Below are positions 35,968 to 43,240 of a DNA stretch of 64,000 nucleotides, piece by piece. The stretch lies in NCBI GenBank assembly GCA_963745865.1, contig CAVUYZ010000004.1, positions 248,001-312,000 on the forward strand, written 5' to 3'. Position numbers and translations under genes: made by a program. Within the stretch, counting starts at the first letter, position 1, and every line of letters begins with the position of its first letter. The notes beneath the pieces are model-generated. The model was not told where the DNA came from. It searched no databases and was given only the letters and a program-made list of their open reading frames with translations. The DNA is from JAHEDH01 sp963745865. Its GTDB lineage: Bacteria > Actinomycetota > Acidimicrobiia > Spongiisociales > ZC4RG35.

Positions 35968-37152
35968 TCAGAGCTTTTCGCTCACCAGATCAGCGATGTG
36001 CTCTCCGATTGCGAGCGAAGCCGTGGCTCCGGGGGAGGGTGCGTTGAGCACATGGACCGCGTCGTCGGTGGTTTCGATCGAGAAGTCGTCGACGAGCGCC
36101 CCGGCCGGTGTGACGGCCTGGGCCCTGATTCCCGCTCCTCCCGGCCGGAGGTGCTCGGCCCGGATGTCGGGGACGAGCGTCCGTGCCGATCTGGCGTACG
36201 TCGTTCTCCAGGCCGACCGCCACGCCTCGGCTGCGCCGGTTCTCCAGAACCTGGACGCGAGACGGAGGAACCCCGGGAAGGTCACGGTCTCCCACAGGTC
36301 GCTCCACGTCGGTGACGTCCCCCGGTAGTGCTCGCGTCCGAGCGCCAGGACGGCGTTGGGCCCGACCTCTACCGTCCCGTCGACCCGTCGGGTGAAGTGG
36401 ACCCCGAGGAAGGGGAATCGTGGGTCGGGAACCGGGTAGATGAGTGCCGTGACGAGCTTGGCGGCTTCCTCGGTCAGGGTGTAGTACTCGCCCCGGAACG
36501 GAACGATCTTGACCGGTGAGTCGATTCCGGCCATGGTGGCGATCCGATCGGAGTGGAGTCCGGCACAGTTGACGAGCACCCGGGTTCTGACGGTTTGTGC
36601 AGGTGTTGCGAGCTCGATCCCCTCGGTCCATCTGCGGATTCCGGTCACCTCGTGGCCGGTGAGCACGTCTCCCGGAAGTGTCTCGGCGAGCCGCTTCGTG
36701 ACCGCCGGATAGTCGACGACGCCGGCCTCGGGAACATGGAGCGCGGCTACCCCGATTGCGTGTGGCTCGAACTCGGCGATCTCGTCTGATCCGAGCCGGC
36801 GGATCCCGACGAGACCGTTTTGGTTTCCGCGTCGCTCCAAATCTTCCATCGCCGGAATCTCAGCGTCTGTCGAGGCGACGACGATTTTGCCAGACCGCCG
36901 GAAGTCGATGCCCTCCTCCTCGCAGAACTGGGCCATGCGTCGCTGTCCTTGGACGCAGAGTTGCGCCTTGAGCGAGCCCGGCTTGTAGTAGAGCCCCGAG
37001 TGGAGAACCCCGCTGTTGTGGCCTGTCTGGTGCATGCCGACGTCGGCTTCCTTGTCGACGACGGCGATGTCGATGCCGGGGTGGCTCTTGGCGATGGCTC
37101 GTGCGGTCGCGAGGCCGACGATGCCCCCGCCGATCACTGTCACGTCATACAT
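35968..37152 (-). CDS. lhgO: L-2-hydroxyglutarate oxidase
   Basis: FAD-dependent oxidase/dehydrogenase turning L-2-hydroxyglutarate into 2-oxoglutarate, membrane-associated. FAD fingerprint DVTVIGGGIVGLATARAI, then the LhgO hallmark HQTGHNSGVLHSGLYYKPGS, VNCAGLHSDRIATMAG, PFRGEYYTL, PDPRFPFLGVHFTRRVDG, VGPNAVLALGREHY and the C-terminal FAD loop NAPSPGATASLAIGEHIADL. 394 aa; AAGGAAGGAACC precedes ATG 37152. It ends 70 bases from a bicupin gene on the same strand and may share its LacI-controlled transcript. Confidence 0.92.
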   Translation of the reverse strand: MYDVTVIGGGIVGLATARAIAKSHPGIDIAVVDKEADVGMHQTGHNSGVLHSGLYYKPGSLKAQLCVQGQRRMAQFCEEEGIDFRRSGKIVVASTDAEIPAMEDLERRGNQNGLVGIRRLGSDEIAEFEPHAIGVAALHVPEAGVVDYPAVTKRLAETLPGDVLTGHEVTGIRRWTEGIELATPAQTVRTRVLVNCAGLHSDRIATMAGIDSPVKIVPFRGEYYTLTEEAAKLVTALIYPVPDPRFPFLGVHFTRRVDGTVEVGPNAVLALGREHYRGTSPTWSDLWETVTFPGFLRLASRFWRTGAAEAWRSAWRTTYARSARTLVPDIRAEHLRPGGAGIRAQAVTPAGALVDDFSIETTDDAVHVLNAPSPGATASLAIGEHIADLVSEKL

Positions 37153-37220
37153 GTGGGTTCCTTCCTTGGGCAGCGTCCGTGCGTCGTGGCTCTCCGAGCC
37201 CGAAGCGGAGCGCTCATACG

Positions 37221-38114
37221 CTACGCGAGCGTCGTGCGCAGGTAGTCCCAGTCGCGAGCGAAGCGGTAAGAATGCCGGGCCGGAGGCTGCGGTGCCTGTG
37301 TCTCCAGCCAACGCACGATGCCGGGCCCCGGGTTGGAGAACTCATGGACGCAGCCGACGCCGGCGAACGCGATGTCTCCCTCTTCGAGCACGTACTCCTG
37401 TCCATCGAAATGAGCGATCACGGTCCCCTCCTCGACCATGTAGGTCTCCTCGAGCGGATGATCATGGGCGCCGGCAACCCCGCGTTCTTCGTATTGGACC
37501 ATGAACATCGTCTGGAGTTGAGCCCCGAGATCCGAGTCGACCATCATCTTCACCGTGATTCCGCTGTAAACGAGGAGTGCGGTTCGCATGCTGGCCGACA
37601 CGGCGAGGAGATCCTGGGTCTGCTTCGCGGGGTCCATGTTGGCGTCGGAGATGTGGCCGAACGAGCGGAATCTCGGGTCTCGGGGATCGACGTCGAGCGG
37701 AGCGCCATCGGCGCCCGCTGTCACGAAGAACGTGTCGTCATCGAAGCCGGGCCGTGGCTGTGGAGCGAGCATGTCGGTCCATCTCGCTTCTGTCTCGCTG
37801 CCATTGCGCCAGCGGTGAGGGCTACCGACCGGGACGACGCCGTAGTCACCGGCTATGAGTCGCACCGGGCCCTCGCTCGTTTCGATGACCACGGTTCCCT
37901 CGAGGACATAGAAGGACTCTTCGAAGGAGTGCAGGTGTTGATCGATCGATCCGCCAGGCGAGAGATGGTTGATTCCGAATCCGGTGTGGACTGCGCCCGG
38001 TGTCGTGTGGTCGACCACCGACCAGCGCCGATATCCGGTGCTGTGTCCGACGAAGGCCTCGGGTGTCTCTGGCGCCGAGTCGGATGCCCTCTTCACGATG
38101 TGCCGTGTGCCCAT
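37221..38114 (-). CDS. Bicupin protein
   Basis: 297 aa with two cupin barrels. First: SPGGSIDQHLHSFEESFYVL with GDYGVVPVGSPHRW; second: GVAGAHDHPLEETYMVEEGT with GDIAFAGVGCVHEF. Metal-ligand His and Glu are present in both, so both sites could be active. The layout recalls ureidoglycine aminohydrolase and other bicupins, but the substrate is not clear. TGCGGAGGACATCGC gives a strong ribosome site for ATG 38114, and a LacI-type operator (38143) sits 29 bases upstream, so the gene is likely repressed by the 39528 regulator. Confidence 0.85.
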   Translation of the reverse strand: MGTRHIVKRASDSAPETPEAFVGHSTGYRRWSVVDHTTPGAVHTGFGINHLSPGGSIDQHLHSFEESFYVLEGTVVIETSEGPVRLIAGDYGVVPVGSPHRWRNGSETEARWTDMLAPQPRPGFDDDTFFVTAGADGAPLDVDPRDPRFRSFGHISDANMDPAKQTQDLLAVSASMRTALLVYSGITVKMMVDSDLGAQLQTMFMVQYEERGVAGAHDHPLEETYMVEEGTVIAHFDGQEYVLEEGDIAFAGVGCVHEFSNPGPGIVRWLETQAPQPPARHSYRFARDWDYLRTTLA

Positions 38115-38142
38115 TGCGATGTCCTCCGCAGAGATCGACGAA

Positions 38143-38156
38143 TTCAAACGTTTGCA
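38143..38156. promoter_or_regulatory. LacI-type operator 1 (bicupin promoter)
   Basis: TTCAAACGTTTGCA with the palindromic core CAAACGTTTG typical of LacI/GalR proteins; the 17-base block GAATTCAAACGTTTGCA is repeated exactly at the SDR promoter (41318-41334). Confidence 0.75.
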
Positions 38157-38374
38157 GCTGAGGTGAACCTTACCTCCGCGCGGGTCCGGGCCCGGCGCCG
38201 ACGTTCGAAGTTCTACGCACTTGCAGCCGGGTCGGGTTCTATCACGCATTGAGCCGTCCGTCGGCGTGTACTCAGATTCGATGTCGGAGAGTCACCGGAA
38301 TGTGCTCGAATGCCCTGCGGTCTCTCACGGGCCGTGCATAGAATTCGAGCCACATCAGCCCGTGGATGCGGCAG

Positions 38375-38388
38375 AGCAAGCGTTTGCA
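38375..38388. promoter_or_regulatory. LacI-type operator 2 (upstream of a 37-codon ORF)
   Basis: AGCAAGCGTTTGCA, one mismatch from the CAAACGTTTG core. It lies in the 317-base gap 38115-38431, in which the only other recognisable features are operator 1 and a strong ribosome site at 38421-38428. Confidence 0.65.
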
Positions 38389-38431
38389 TTCGAGCTGTGC
38401 GGTCGCACGCCCATCACCAGAAGGAGACTCG

Positions 38432-38545
38432 ATGAGACACACTGGCGCCGGTACGCCAGGGCCTGAGATGGTGAGCGCCGAACCGATGCTGGTCGTCAGC
38501 TCCACGGTTGCCGCGCGATACGCCCTTCTGCGTGTCCTCGGATGA
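38432..38545 (+). CDS. 37-residue ORF behind an operator and a strong ribosome site
   Basis: ATG 38432 is preceded by AGAAGGAGACTCG, one of the best Shine-Dalgarno sequences in the window, and by operator 2. The frame encodes MRHTGAGTPGPEM, then a hydrophobic-leaning VSAEPMLVVSSTVAARYALL and stops at 38545, 39 bases before the convergent dehydrogenase gene ends. Not recognised. Either a small regulated protein or the surviving 5' end of a lost or misassembled gene. Confidence 0.4.
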   Translation: MRHTGAGTPGPEMVSAEPMLVVSSTVAARYALLRVLG

Positions 38546-38583
38546 CGTGCATCCCGCTGGGCTTCGTGCCACCGAGGGTGGCG

Positions 38584-39456
38584 TCAGGCCCGCAAAGCCA
38601 CGGCGAGCGCGCTCATGTCGTCCTGGCCGTATCCCTCGTCGACCGCCCGCCGGGCCGCTTCGAGATTCGTCGCGGCTTGTGGCATCGGCGCTCCGGTGCG
38701 ATCCGCCAGTCCCAGGATGAGCTCGAGATCCTTCACAACGAGGTCGAGGGAGAACGCGACCGGGGCCGTCTCCGGATCGAGGAAGGCGGCCTTCTTGTAT
38801 GCAACGAAGGGTGCACCGGCTGCGCTGTTGGCGAAAACCTCGTAGGCGAGCTCGCGGGAGACACCGGCCTTCTCGGCGAGGACGACGGCCTCCGACAGTG
38901 CCTGGTTGATGGCGTGGACGAGCCCGTTGACCGCCAGCTTCATCGTAGACCCGTTTCCCGACTCGCCGAGGTGGTAGATCCGGGCGGCGAGGGCATCCAG
39001 CACTGGGCGCGCCCGCTCCAAGGACTCGCTGTCTCCGCCGACCATGATCGTGAGCTTCCCGGCCTCGACGAGGGAGACCGATCCCGAGACCGGGGCATCG
39101 AGCAACACGCCCCCCGCAGCCTCGACAGCCGGTCGTATCTTCGCCACCGTCGACGGATCGATTGTGCTCATCTCGAGCACCACTGCGCCGTCGTCGAGCC
39201 CGGCGACGATTCCCTCCTCGGACAGGTAGAGGTCGGCAACTGCGGCGTCATCGGCGACGATGCTGATGATCACGTCGGACGCGGCGGCTTCCCTCGGCGT
39301 AGCGGCGACGGCGGCGCCGATCGTCTCGGCCACACGGTCAGCTCGCTCCCTGGTCCGGTTGTACACGGTGACATCGAAGCCGGCGCCGCTCAACGTCACG
39401 GCCATGGCGGATCCCATCCGGCCCATGCCCGCAATCGAAACTGTCGGATTGCTCAT
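38584..39456 (-). CDS. 3-Hydroxyisobutyrate dehydrogenase-family oxidoreductase
   Basis: 290 aa beta-hydroxyacid dehydrogenase. N-terminal NAD(P) motif VSIAGMGRMGSAMAVTLSGA with VYNRTRERAD, substrate motif DAPVSGSVSLVEAGKLTIMV, catalytic Lys in GESGNGSTMKLAVNGLVHAI, and the C-terminal helical domain KDLELILGLADRTGAPMPQA. Related enzymes act on 3-hydroxyisobutyrate, tartronate semialdehyde, glyoxylate or sulfolactaldehyde. Divergent from the LacI gene 71 bases away, so probably part of its regulon although no operator is seen in that gap. Confidence 0.9.
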   Translation of the reverse strand: MSNPTVSIAGMGRMGSAMAVTLSGAGFDVTVYNRTRERADRVAETIGAAVAATPREAAASDVIISIVADDAAVADLYLSEEGIVAGLDDGAVVLEMSTIDPSTVAKIRPAVEAAGGVLLDAPVSGSVSLVEAGKLTIMVGGDSESLERARPVLDALAARIYHLGESGNGSTMKLAVNGLVHAINQALSEAVVLAEKAGVSRELAYEVFANSAAGAPFVAYKKAAFLDPETAPVAFSLDLVVKDLELILGLADRTGAPMPQAATNLEAARRAVDEGYGQDDMSALAVALRA

Positions 39457-39527
39457 GCTGTCTCCTCGGGTTGTCCCGATTGTTCGATCGGGGGCTTCTT
39501 CGATGGTGGTGGGGCGAGGCTCAGGCC

Positions 39528-40538
39528 ATGAACAATCGGGTCACTCTCCATGACGTCGCTCGCGAAGTCGGTGTCCATCCGTCGACAGTCTCGCGGGCGC
39601 TCGACCCAACCCGGTCGGAGCTCGTCAAGGAGTCGACGCGGACGAAGATCATCGAGGTGGTGGAACGGCTCGGGTATCGGCCTCACATGATCGCACGTGG
39701 GCTGCAGACCGGGCGAACGCTCACGGTTGGTGTGGTGACCGCCGATCTCGGCAACACGTTCGTTACGCCGATCATTCATGGTCTCACCGCCAGCCTCGAT
39801 ACCGAGGGCATGATGCCCGTGATCGCCGAGACGCAGGACGACCACGTCCGGTTCTCGAACATCCTCGACCACATGATCGGGCGTCAGGTCGATGCCATCG
39901 TCTCCGTGGCCAGCCGCGCCGGGGATCGGGGCATTCTCGAGAGTGCCGCCAGAGTTGTTCCGGTCATGATCGCGGCGCGTCCCCTCGCACACTCGATCCT
40001 CCCGCAGGTCGTCCAGGACGACCGGATGGGCGGGAGGTTGGCCGCTCGCCACCTGGCCGAACTCGGCCACAAGCGGGTTGCGCAGATCAGGGGGCCTCTC
40101 GACGTCGAGAACTTCGCCCGGCGGGCCGAAGGCTTCTCGGAGGAGGCGCGGCACCTTGGGCTGAGTGAGATCGGAATGGATGCGTACGCCGCCGCGCCGG
40201 TGATCGACGAGGGCGTCCGGCTGGGGCGGCTGCTCGTCGCCGATCACGGGCTCCCGACAGGGGTCTTCGCCCACAATGACCTGATAGCCGTCGGGGTGCT
40301 CGCGGCCCTGCGAGACGCCGGGGTTGGCGTCCCCGACGCGGTTTCGCTGGTCGGCTACAACGATCTCCCGATGGTTGGCTACGTGAATCCGCCGATGACG
40401 ACGATCGCCTATCAGGGGTGGGAAGTCGGACGGATCGCGGGCGACCTCGTGCGCCGCATGCTGTCCGGAGACCTCGTGGAGAGCGTCGCCCTCGAGCCGC
40501 GGCTGGTCGTTCGTGGCTCGACGGCGCCCGCTCACTGA
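39528..40538 (+). CDS. LacI-family transcriptional regulator
   Basis: 336 aa. N-terminal helix-turn-helix and hinge: VTLHDVAREVGVHPSTVSRA, then RTKIIEVVERLGYRPHMIAR, ARGLQTGRTLTVGVV; C-terminal periplasmic-binding-protein-like effector domain (TADLGNTFVTPIIHGLTASL, VFAHNDLIAVGVLAALRDAG, VSLVGYNDLPM). Likely binds the four CAAACGTTTG-like sites within 2.1 kb on either side (38143, 38375, 41321, 41490). The effector is presumably the substrate of the surrounding catabolic genes. Start ATG 39528; no operator is visible in its own promoter. Confidence 0.92.
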   Translation: MNNRVTLHDVAREVGVHPSTVSRALDPTRSELVKESTRTKIIEVVERLGYRPHMIARGLQTGRTLTVGVVTADLGNTFVTPIIHGLTASLDTEGMMPVIAETQDDHVRFSNILDHMIGRQVDAIVSVASRAGDRGILESAARVVPVMIAARPLAHSILPQVVQDDRMGGRLAARHLAELGHKRVAQIRGPLDVENFARRAEGFSEEARHLGLSEIGMDAYAAAPVIDEGVRLGRLLVADHGLPTGVFAHNDLIAVGVLAALRDAGVGVPDAVSLVGYNDLPMVGYVNPPMTTIAYQGWEVGRIAGDLVRRMLSGDLVESVALEPRLVVRGSTAPAH

Positions 40539-40546
40539 CAACTCGC

Positions 40547-41251
40547 TCAGAGTCGCCGGTGGCTGTGTCCTCCGTCGACGATGAGGTTCGTCCCGTTCAT
40601 CGAGGGGTTTTCCAGCAGGAAGCGAACGGCATCGACGATGTGGGCCTTGAGGACCGGGCGTCCTGTCGGCGTGTTGTCGAGTACGTTCTTCCGCATGGCG
40701 TCGTTGCCCTCCCAATACCAGGTGTCCAACACGATCCCGGGATGGAGGGCATTGACCCGAATCGGTCCGATTTCGAGCGTCAGTGTCGCCACCATGGTCG
40801 TGACTGCTCCGTTCACGGTCGTCACGATCGTCGACCCGAGGTACGGGCGCTCCTTGGCGAGGCCGCCAAAGAGGACGATCGACGAGTCGTCGTGCATGCG
40901 ATCGAGCAACTGGTGCACGGTCTCGGGGTAACCGACCACTTTGATGAGGGCCAGCATGGATGCGCCTTCGAGATTGAACTCCTTGACCTGGTTCCGGTCG
41001 CGCTCGACTGCGGGAATGACGAGGTAATCCACGGGGCCTTCGATCGGCTTGAGCGACTCGCCGATGGTCTCCGGCTTGGCCAGGTCGACGGCGATACCGT
41101 GGGTGTCGCCGCCGATTCGAACCGCCGCCTCGTCTGCCCGGCCCTGGTCGCGGCTTGACACGTACACCGTCCGACCGGCGTCTGCGTAGTGCTTGGCAAT
41201 CGACTCGCCGATCCCTGAGCTCGCTCCGATGACGACAACGTTTCCTGCCAC
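40547..41251 (-). CDS. SDR-family protein lacking the catalytic Tyr-Lys pair
   Basis: 234 aa Rossmann protein. The cofactor motif VVVIGASSGIGESIAKHYAD and the C-terminal region EIGPIRVNALHPGIVLDTWY are normal for short-chain dehydrogenases, but where YxxxK is expected the sequence reads STIVTTVNGAVTTMVATL: Tyr is Val and Lys is Asn. It is therefore a non-canonical SDR, perhaps a binding or regulatory protein or an enzyme with another mechanism. Operator 3 lies 70 bases upstream of ATG 41251. Convergent with the LacI gene. Confidence 0.85.
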   Translation of the reverse strand: MAGNVVVIGASSGIGESIAKHYADAGRTVYVSSRDQGRADEAAVRIGGDTHGIAVDLAKPETIGESLKPIEGPVDYLVIPAVERDRNQVKEFNLEGASMLALIKVVGYPETVHQLLDRMHDDSSIVLFGGLAKERPYLGSTIVTTVNGAVTTMVATLTLEIGPIRVNALHPGIVLDTWYWEGNDAMRKNVLDNTPTGRPVLKAHIVDAVRFLLENPSMNGTNLIVDGGHSHRRL

Positions 41252-41320
41252 GGTCTCCTCCTCGCAGATGGGCGTCGGCTGCTACGGCTGACCGCAGTGT
41301 AGGGGTCGAACGAGGCGGAA

Positions 41321-41334
41321 TTCAAACGTTTGCA
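41321..41334. promoter_or_regulatory. LacI-type operator 3 (SDR promoter)
   Basis: TTCAAACGTTTGCA, identical over 14 bases to operator 1, in the divergent region between the SDR and M24-like genes. A hairpin GAGCCCT/AGGGCTC lies about 50 bases on. Confidence 0.75.
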
Positions 41335-41489
41335 TTGGCCCCCGCGATGCCGGTCCGGGAGGCCTCTCGGGAGCCCTGTGGAGGGCTCTCTAACTAGTAT
41401 TGGAGGTGATGCCGATTCGGCTTCGCCCGGGTCGCTCGCCGAGCAATCGATCGAGTCGGGTTGGCTCGATGAGGCTGGACTTGGCAGAA

Positions 41490-41503
41490 TACAAACGTTT
41501 GCG
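41490..41503. promoter_or_regulatory. LacI-type operator 4 (M24-like gene promoter)
   Basis: TACAAACGTTTGCG with a perfect CAAACGTTTG core, 37 bases before the GTG start of the M24-like gene and 156 bases from operator 3, close enough for looping between two bound dimers. Confidence 0.72.
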
Positions 41504-41539
41504 GATCTGCCGCAGAGTTGAGCGAAGGGAAGGTAAATC

Positions 41540-42793
41540 GTGAGCGATTTCCCAGTTGCGACCACCCCGGCACCGGGTGTGATGGGTGTTGATTGGGAAG
41601 AACGAGTCGATTTCAAGCGCCTGCGCGAGTACCGACTCGCCCGGGTGCGCGAACAGCTCGAGGCGCATGGCCTCGGTGCGCTACTCCTCTTCGAGACCTC
41701 GAACATTCGCTATACGACCAGCACCACGATTGGCTATTGGGCGTTCAACAAGGGGGAGCGCTGGACGGTCGTGACCCGAGAGGGCCAACCCAAGATCTGG
41801 GACTTCGGCTCGGCTGCCAAGGCCCACCGCCTGCAACTCCCCTCGTTGTACAACGAAGAGAACTCGGTCGGCGGGAACACCGGTTTGCAGGGTGCGATCG
41901 GTCCGGAGGCCGGATTGCATGCCCGGGCGGCGAGAGAGATCTCCGGCTATCTGACAGACCTCGGGCTCCATGACGAACCGCTCGGCGTCGACATGGCGGA
42001 AACCTCCGTCTTCCTCGCGCTGCAGCAGGAAGGCCTCAACCTCGTCGATGGACAGCAGCCGATGATGCTGGCACGCGAGATCAAGTCGCCCGACGAGATC
42101 GTGCTGCTCACCCAAGCGTCGGCGATGGTCGACGGCGTGTACCAGGACATCTTCGAAATGCTGAAGCCGGGCGTGCGCGAGTCGGACGTCGTGGCGCTGG
42201 CCAATGCCCGACTGTTCGAGATGGGCTCAGAGTTCGTCGAGGCGATCAACTCGATCGCCGGTGAGCGTTGCTCGCCGCACCCGCACGTGTTCTCCGACCG
42301 GATGATCCGACCCGGTGATCAGGCGTACTTCGACATCATCCACGCCTACAACGGCTATCGGACGTGCTATTACCGGACGTTCGCCGTCGGACGGGCGTCT
42401 CAGGCCCATCGCGATGCCTTCAAGCAGTCGCGAGAGTGGATGGATGCAGCGATCGATCTGGTCCGGCCCGGCAACACCACCGACATGATCGCCAAGGTGT
42501 GGCCGCGTGCAGAGGAATTCGGGTTCGTCGACGAGATGGACGCCTTCGGGCTCCAGTTCGGTCACGGAATCGGGGTCGGACTGCACGAGCGCCCGGTGAT
42601 CTCCCGCCTGAACTCGCTCGATGATCCGATCGAGATCAAGGAGGGTATGTACTTCGCCCTCGAGACCTATGCCCCTGCTGCGGACGGCCGCTCGGCCGCC
42701 CGGATCGAGGAGATGATGGTCGTGACGGCCGACGGGCCGCAGGTGACGACGCTCTTCCCATGTGAAGAGCTGATGGTGGCCAACGAGTACTGA
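41540..42793 (+). CDS. M24 (creatinase/aminopeptidase P) family protein with altered metal site
   Basis: 417 aa pita-bread fold. N-terminal creatinase-like domain (LREYRLARVREQLEAHGLGA, LLLFETSNIRYTTSTTIGYW) and C-terminal M24 domain. Of the five metal ligands, the first Asp (YFDIIHAYNGY), His (FGHGIGVGLHERPVIS), Glu (YFALETYAP) and Glu (ARIEEMMVVT) are placed normally, but the second Asp is Cys (RTCYYRTF instead of SDITRTF). Relatives include prolidase, creatinase, ectoine hydrolase and the DMSP lyase DddP; the N-terminal segment is reminiscent of DddP-like proteins, but that is weak. Controlled by operator 4 (inference). Confidence 0.82.
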   Translation: MSDFPVATTPAPGVMGVDWEERVDFKRLREYRLARVREQLEAHGLGALLLFETSNIRYTTSTTIGYWAFNKGERWTVVTREGQPKIWDFGSAAKAHRLQLPSLYNEENSVGGNTGLQGAIGPEAGLHARAAREISGYLTDLGLHDEPLGVDMAETSVFLALQQEGLNLVDGQQPMMLAREIKSPDEIVLLTQASAMVDGVYQDIFEMLKPGVRESDVVALANARLFEMGSEFVEAINSIAGERCSPHPHVFSDRMIRPGDQAYFDIIHAYNGYRTCYYRTFAVGRASQAHRDAFKQSREWMDAAIDLVRPGNTTDMIAKVWPRAEEFGFVDEMDAFGLQFGHGIGVGLHERPVISRLNSLDDPIEIKEGMYFALETYAPAADGRSAARIEEMMVVTADGPQVTTLFPCEELMVANEY

Positions 42794-42801
42794 CAGGTGC
42801 C

Positions 42802-42830
42802 GGTCGGGGGCCGTCTGGCGGCCCCCGACC
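42802..42830. terminator. Perfect 12 bp hairpin between convergent genes
   Basis: GGTCGGGGGCCG and CGGCCCCCGACC around loop TCTGG, 8 bases after the M24-like stop and 13 before the holin-like stop; serves both directions. Confidence 0.8.
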
Positions 42831-42843
42831 AGTCTCCACGTTG

Positions 42844-43203
42844 TCAGTCGTCGAGGAAGATCGACTCGACGACCATTCTCACGATGCTGATCACGATCGC
42901 GCCCAGGAACGTCGACCAGAAGAATCCGTCGGAGCTCAAACCGAGGTCGAGCGGACCCGAGAGGGCCACGACGAGCTGGAGCATGAGTGCGTTGATCACG
43001 AAGGTGAACAGGCCGAGAGTGATCAGGATCACGGGGAAGCTCAACAGCTTCACGATCGGCCGCACGAAGAGGTTGACGACCAAGATGAGAACGGTCACGA
43101 GCAGGAAGCCGCCCGTGCCGCCCTGGTAGCTGAGTCCGTCGAGCACCGCCGTGGCGACCCACAGGCCAGCCGCAGTCGCACCGAGTTTGATGACCGTGTT
43201 CAT
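42844..43203 (-). CDS. Phage holin family 4-like membrane protein
   Basis: 119 aa integral membrane protein with four predicted helices (LGATAAGLWVATAVL; GGFLLVTVLILVVNLFV; LSFPVILITLGLFTFVINAL; STFLGAIVISIVRMVV) and the family turn VRPIVKLLSFPVI. Widespread chromosomal family (PF04020 type), not evidence of a prophage; role unknown, perhaps membrane or envelope homeostasis. GGAGGAGCT precedes ATG 43203. Confidence 0.85.
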   Translation of the reverse strand: MNTVIKLGATAAGLWVATAVLDGLSYQGGTGGFLLVTVLILVVNLFVRPIVKLLSFPVILITLGLFTFVINALMLQLVVALSGPLDLGLSSDGFFWSTFLGAIVISIVRMVVESIFLDD

Positions 43204-43240
43204 GAGAGCTCCTCCAGATGTGGCGCAGATGCCAAAGTTA

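Noticed and set aside
42844..43203. Prophage indicated by a holin-like gene
   Set aside because: This holin family is widespread on chromosomes, and no phage structural, integrase or lysis genes surround it.
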